Shown here piece after piece: positions 42,049 to 43,250 of a stretch of DNA of 43,250 nucleotides. How positions within the stretch are numbered: position 1 is the stretch's first letter; each line of letters begins with the position of its first letter. This DNA comes from Spirosoma lacussanchae (GTDB taxonomy: Bacteria; Bacteroidota; Bacteroidia; Cytophagales; Spirosomataceae). Both the position numbers and the translations under genes were made by a program. The stretch covers positions 1 through 43,250 of the forward strand of contig NZ_SWJG01000015.1 of the NCBI RefSeq assembly GCF_005870035.1, given 5' to 3'. The notes beneath the pieces were generated by a model. That model did not search any database. It saw only the letters and a program-made list of their open reading frames with translations, and was not told the origin of the DNA.

Positions 42049-42243
42049 ATGAAAGAGTGTAAGGTAGAATCCCTGATCTATTATTCAAAATTAACGCTCG
42101 ATGCAGAGCACATCGTAAAGAAGTCGAAGGAAGAGATTCAGGCTAAGCTTGATGAGTACACGGCTCAGGGCTATCGATTAATTTCAACAACATCTACCAA
42201 TTTTGGCTTGGCCATATACATTTATCTTTTTTTTGAAAAATAG
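42049..42243 (+). CDS. Small DUF4177-like protein (64 residues)
   Basis: A 64-residue soluble protein with the pattern of DUF4177-type proteins: a first strand (VESLIYYSKL), a helix SKEEIQAKLDEYTAQGYRLISTTST and a last strand IYIYLFFEK. Such proteins have no known function. It lies between the cyclase and the two NHLP precursors in AT-rich DNA. No Shine-Dalgarno sequence is evident. Confidence 0.65.
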   Translation: MKECKVESLIYYSKLTLDAEHIVKKSKEEIQAKLDEYTAQGYRLISTTSTNFGLAIYIYLFFEK

Positions 42244-42348
42244 TCTACTTGCTATCATAGGCTAAGCGTGAACAATAAGGAGATTGTCAGTAGCTCTGAC
42301 AAATTTTAAGATAACTATAATACTTCTTTATATTATATAAATAAAGAT

Positions 42349-42678
42349 ATGGAACAGCGAAAACAGGAAATTATAGAAAAAATTATTTCCAAAGCTTGGG
42401 AGGATGTCAATTACAGGAAAGAGCTCCTGACTGACCCGATAAAAGCAATAGAGAAATTGACGGGCGTTAAAGTAGCGATACCAGAAGGAAAAACCCTTGT
42501 CGTTAATGACCAAACTGATAAGTCAAAAATATACGTAAACATTCCCGCCGAGCCCGAGATCGAGAATATGGAACTAAGCGAAGAGCAGCTCGAAGCCGTA
42601 GCCGGTGGCGGGCACCAAATTTGGGGAAATTTTGTGGTTAGCTTATTTCCCAACCTTAAAGATTGTATTACCATTTAA
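42349..42678 (+). CDS. NHLP-leader RiPP precursor 1 (109 residues)
   Basis: A precursor with a nitrile hydratase alpha-like leader (TIGR03793-type): IIEKIISKAWEDVNYRKELLTDPIKAIEKLTG (residues 8-39) and IPEGKTLVVNDQTDKSKIYVNIP. The leader ends IENMELSEEQLEAVAGGG, with a cleavage site after the GG pair at residues 86-87. The core is about 22 residues, hydrophobic, with one Cys near the end (KDCITI). In known systems such leaders are used with an ABC transporter carrying a C39 peptidase and with varied modification enzymes; none is in the window. Confidence 0.88.
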   Translation: MEQRKQEIIEKIISKAWEDVNYRKELLTDPIKAIEKLTGVKVAIPEGKTLVVNDQTDKSKIYVNIPAEPEIENMELSEEQLEAVAGGGHQIWGNFVVSLFPNLKDCITI

Positions 42679-42712
42679 TTTAAATAAATAATAAACCAAA
42701 ACAAGTAAAACA

Positions 42713-43057
42713 ATGGAGTTCACAAAAGAACAAAAACTGTACGCTCAGATTGTACAAAGAGCTTGGGAAGATGCCCAATTTAAGGAGGAGCTAGTAGCCA
42801 ACCCTGTAGCTGCCATCGAAAAGCTAACCGGCCAAAAGTTAAGCCTGCCCGAAGGTAAGAGACTTGTAGTACGTGACCAAACCGACGAAGCTACAGCATA
42901 CATCAACATTCCCGCTAAACAAAATACGGAAGATGTAGAGTTGAACGAAGAACAACTTGAGAGTGTAGCTGGGGGAGCCAGTGGCTTTCCTTTCATGCCT
43001 GTTATTATTTCTCTCCCAATAATTTTGCAACCATACGAACTGCCAACAATAAGTTAG
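42713..43057 (+). CDS. NHLP-leader RiPP precursor 2 (114 residues)
   Basis: A paralogue of the gene 34 bases upstream. The leader is conserved (IVQRAWEDAQFKEELVANPVAAIEKLTG, then LPEGKRLVVRDQTDEATAYINIP and TEDVELNEEQLESVAGG with GG at 87-88). The core of 26 residues is completely different: rich in Pro, Ile and Phe (SGFPFMPVIISLPIILQPYE), with no Cys. Conserved leader with divergent core is the hallmark of RiPP precursor families. The lack of Cys argues against lanthionine rings. Confidence 0.88.
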   Translation: MEFTKEQKLYAQIVQRAWEDAQFKEELVANPVAAIEKLTGQKLSLPEGKRLVVRDQTDEATAYINIPAKQNTEDVELNEEQLESVAGGASGFPFMPVIISLPIILQPYELPTIS

Positions 43058-43132
43058 GCTCTTTGTAAGAGTTTTGTTTCGGTTTTATAGGCTAGATTTT
43101 GTTACTCCCTGCTTCAAAGTCAGATTGGCAAT

Positions 43133-43250
43133 ATGGACTTGCAACAAAACACTGGACAAACTTTTAAGCAACTTGTTGGCACTGCCCACTGTAATAGTCA
43201 AAAGGGGAAAGATAGCCTAGCGCCGAATGCCTGCGTTGCCGGTTATACCA
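43133..43250 (+). CDS. Possible partial gene running off the right edge
   Basis: An ATG frame stays open for 39 codons to the window end (MDLQQNTGQTFKQLVGTAHC...). It has no recognisable motif. It follows the second precursor by 75 bases and could be the next gene of the locus or chance. Confidence 0.25.
   Translation, partial: MDLQQNTGQTFKQLVGTAHCNSQKGKDSLAPNACVAGYT

Overview
The window looks like chromosomal DNA of a Cytophagales bacterium (Bacteroidota), probably close to Spirosoma. The evidence is a gldB gliding lipoprotein gene, several promoters of the Bacteroidota type (TTG, about 20 bases, TAnnTTTG), many lipoproteins with short signal peptides, very little Shine-Dalgarno sequence and several TTG start codons. 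Most of it (about 1-38950) is gene-dense with balanced to high GC. The last 4 kb is visibly more AT-rich and made of small genes. This assignment rests on gene content only; no database search was possible.

Layout. 1-430: end of an rRNA operon (3' end of 23S, 5S, terminator). 447-10645: housekeeping genes (LOG protein, mpl, arginine decarboxylase-like gene, a GmhB-like phosphatase, valS, a DUF72 gene, an M20 peptidase). valS carries a 79-base palindromic repeat inside its reading frame. 10670-14733: part of a histidine operon, hisH-(four-helix-bundle gene)-hisA-(unknown)-(GNAT)-hisF, headed by a complete ribosome-mediated attenuator with a 16-residue leader peptide containing four consecutive histidines. 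14760-20957: outer-membrane protein, gldB, ABC exporter, Fur-family regulator and a membrane-anchored MutS-like ATPase. 21167-21239: tRNA-Phe with its own promoter and terminator. 21383-32317: membrane Fe-S protein plus CCG-domain partner, ECF sigma factor with putative anti-sigma factor, gmk, nadD, M28 peptidase, cysS, an acyltransferase-like gene and a PfkB kinase.

32623-38949 is the first accessory system: an XRE regulator diverging from a LytTR response regulator and a LytS-type histidine kinase, then a 46-residue lanthipeptide-like precursor, a stand-alone degenerate receiver domain and a full-length LanB dehydratase. A TCGA-containing direct repeat with a 21-base period occurs both in front of the response regulator and in front of the precursor, and an identical 12-mer lies in front of lanB. 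This suggests that one regulator ties the locus together. No LanC cyclase or transporter lies in the window.

39159-43250 is a second peptide locus. Three precursor-like genes share a conserved leader ending in GG followed by unrelated short cores; two carry the nitrile-hydratase-like (NHLP) leader and the third is a shortened version. The shortened one overlaps, by ATGA, a gene for a TPR/transmembrane/adenylate-cyclase protein. Two further tiny genes lie between the precursors. Modification and export genes, if present, should lie beyond the right edge.
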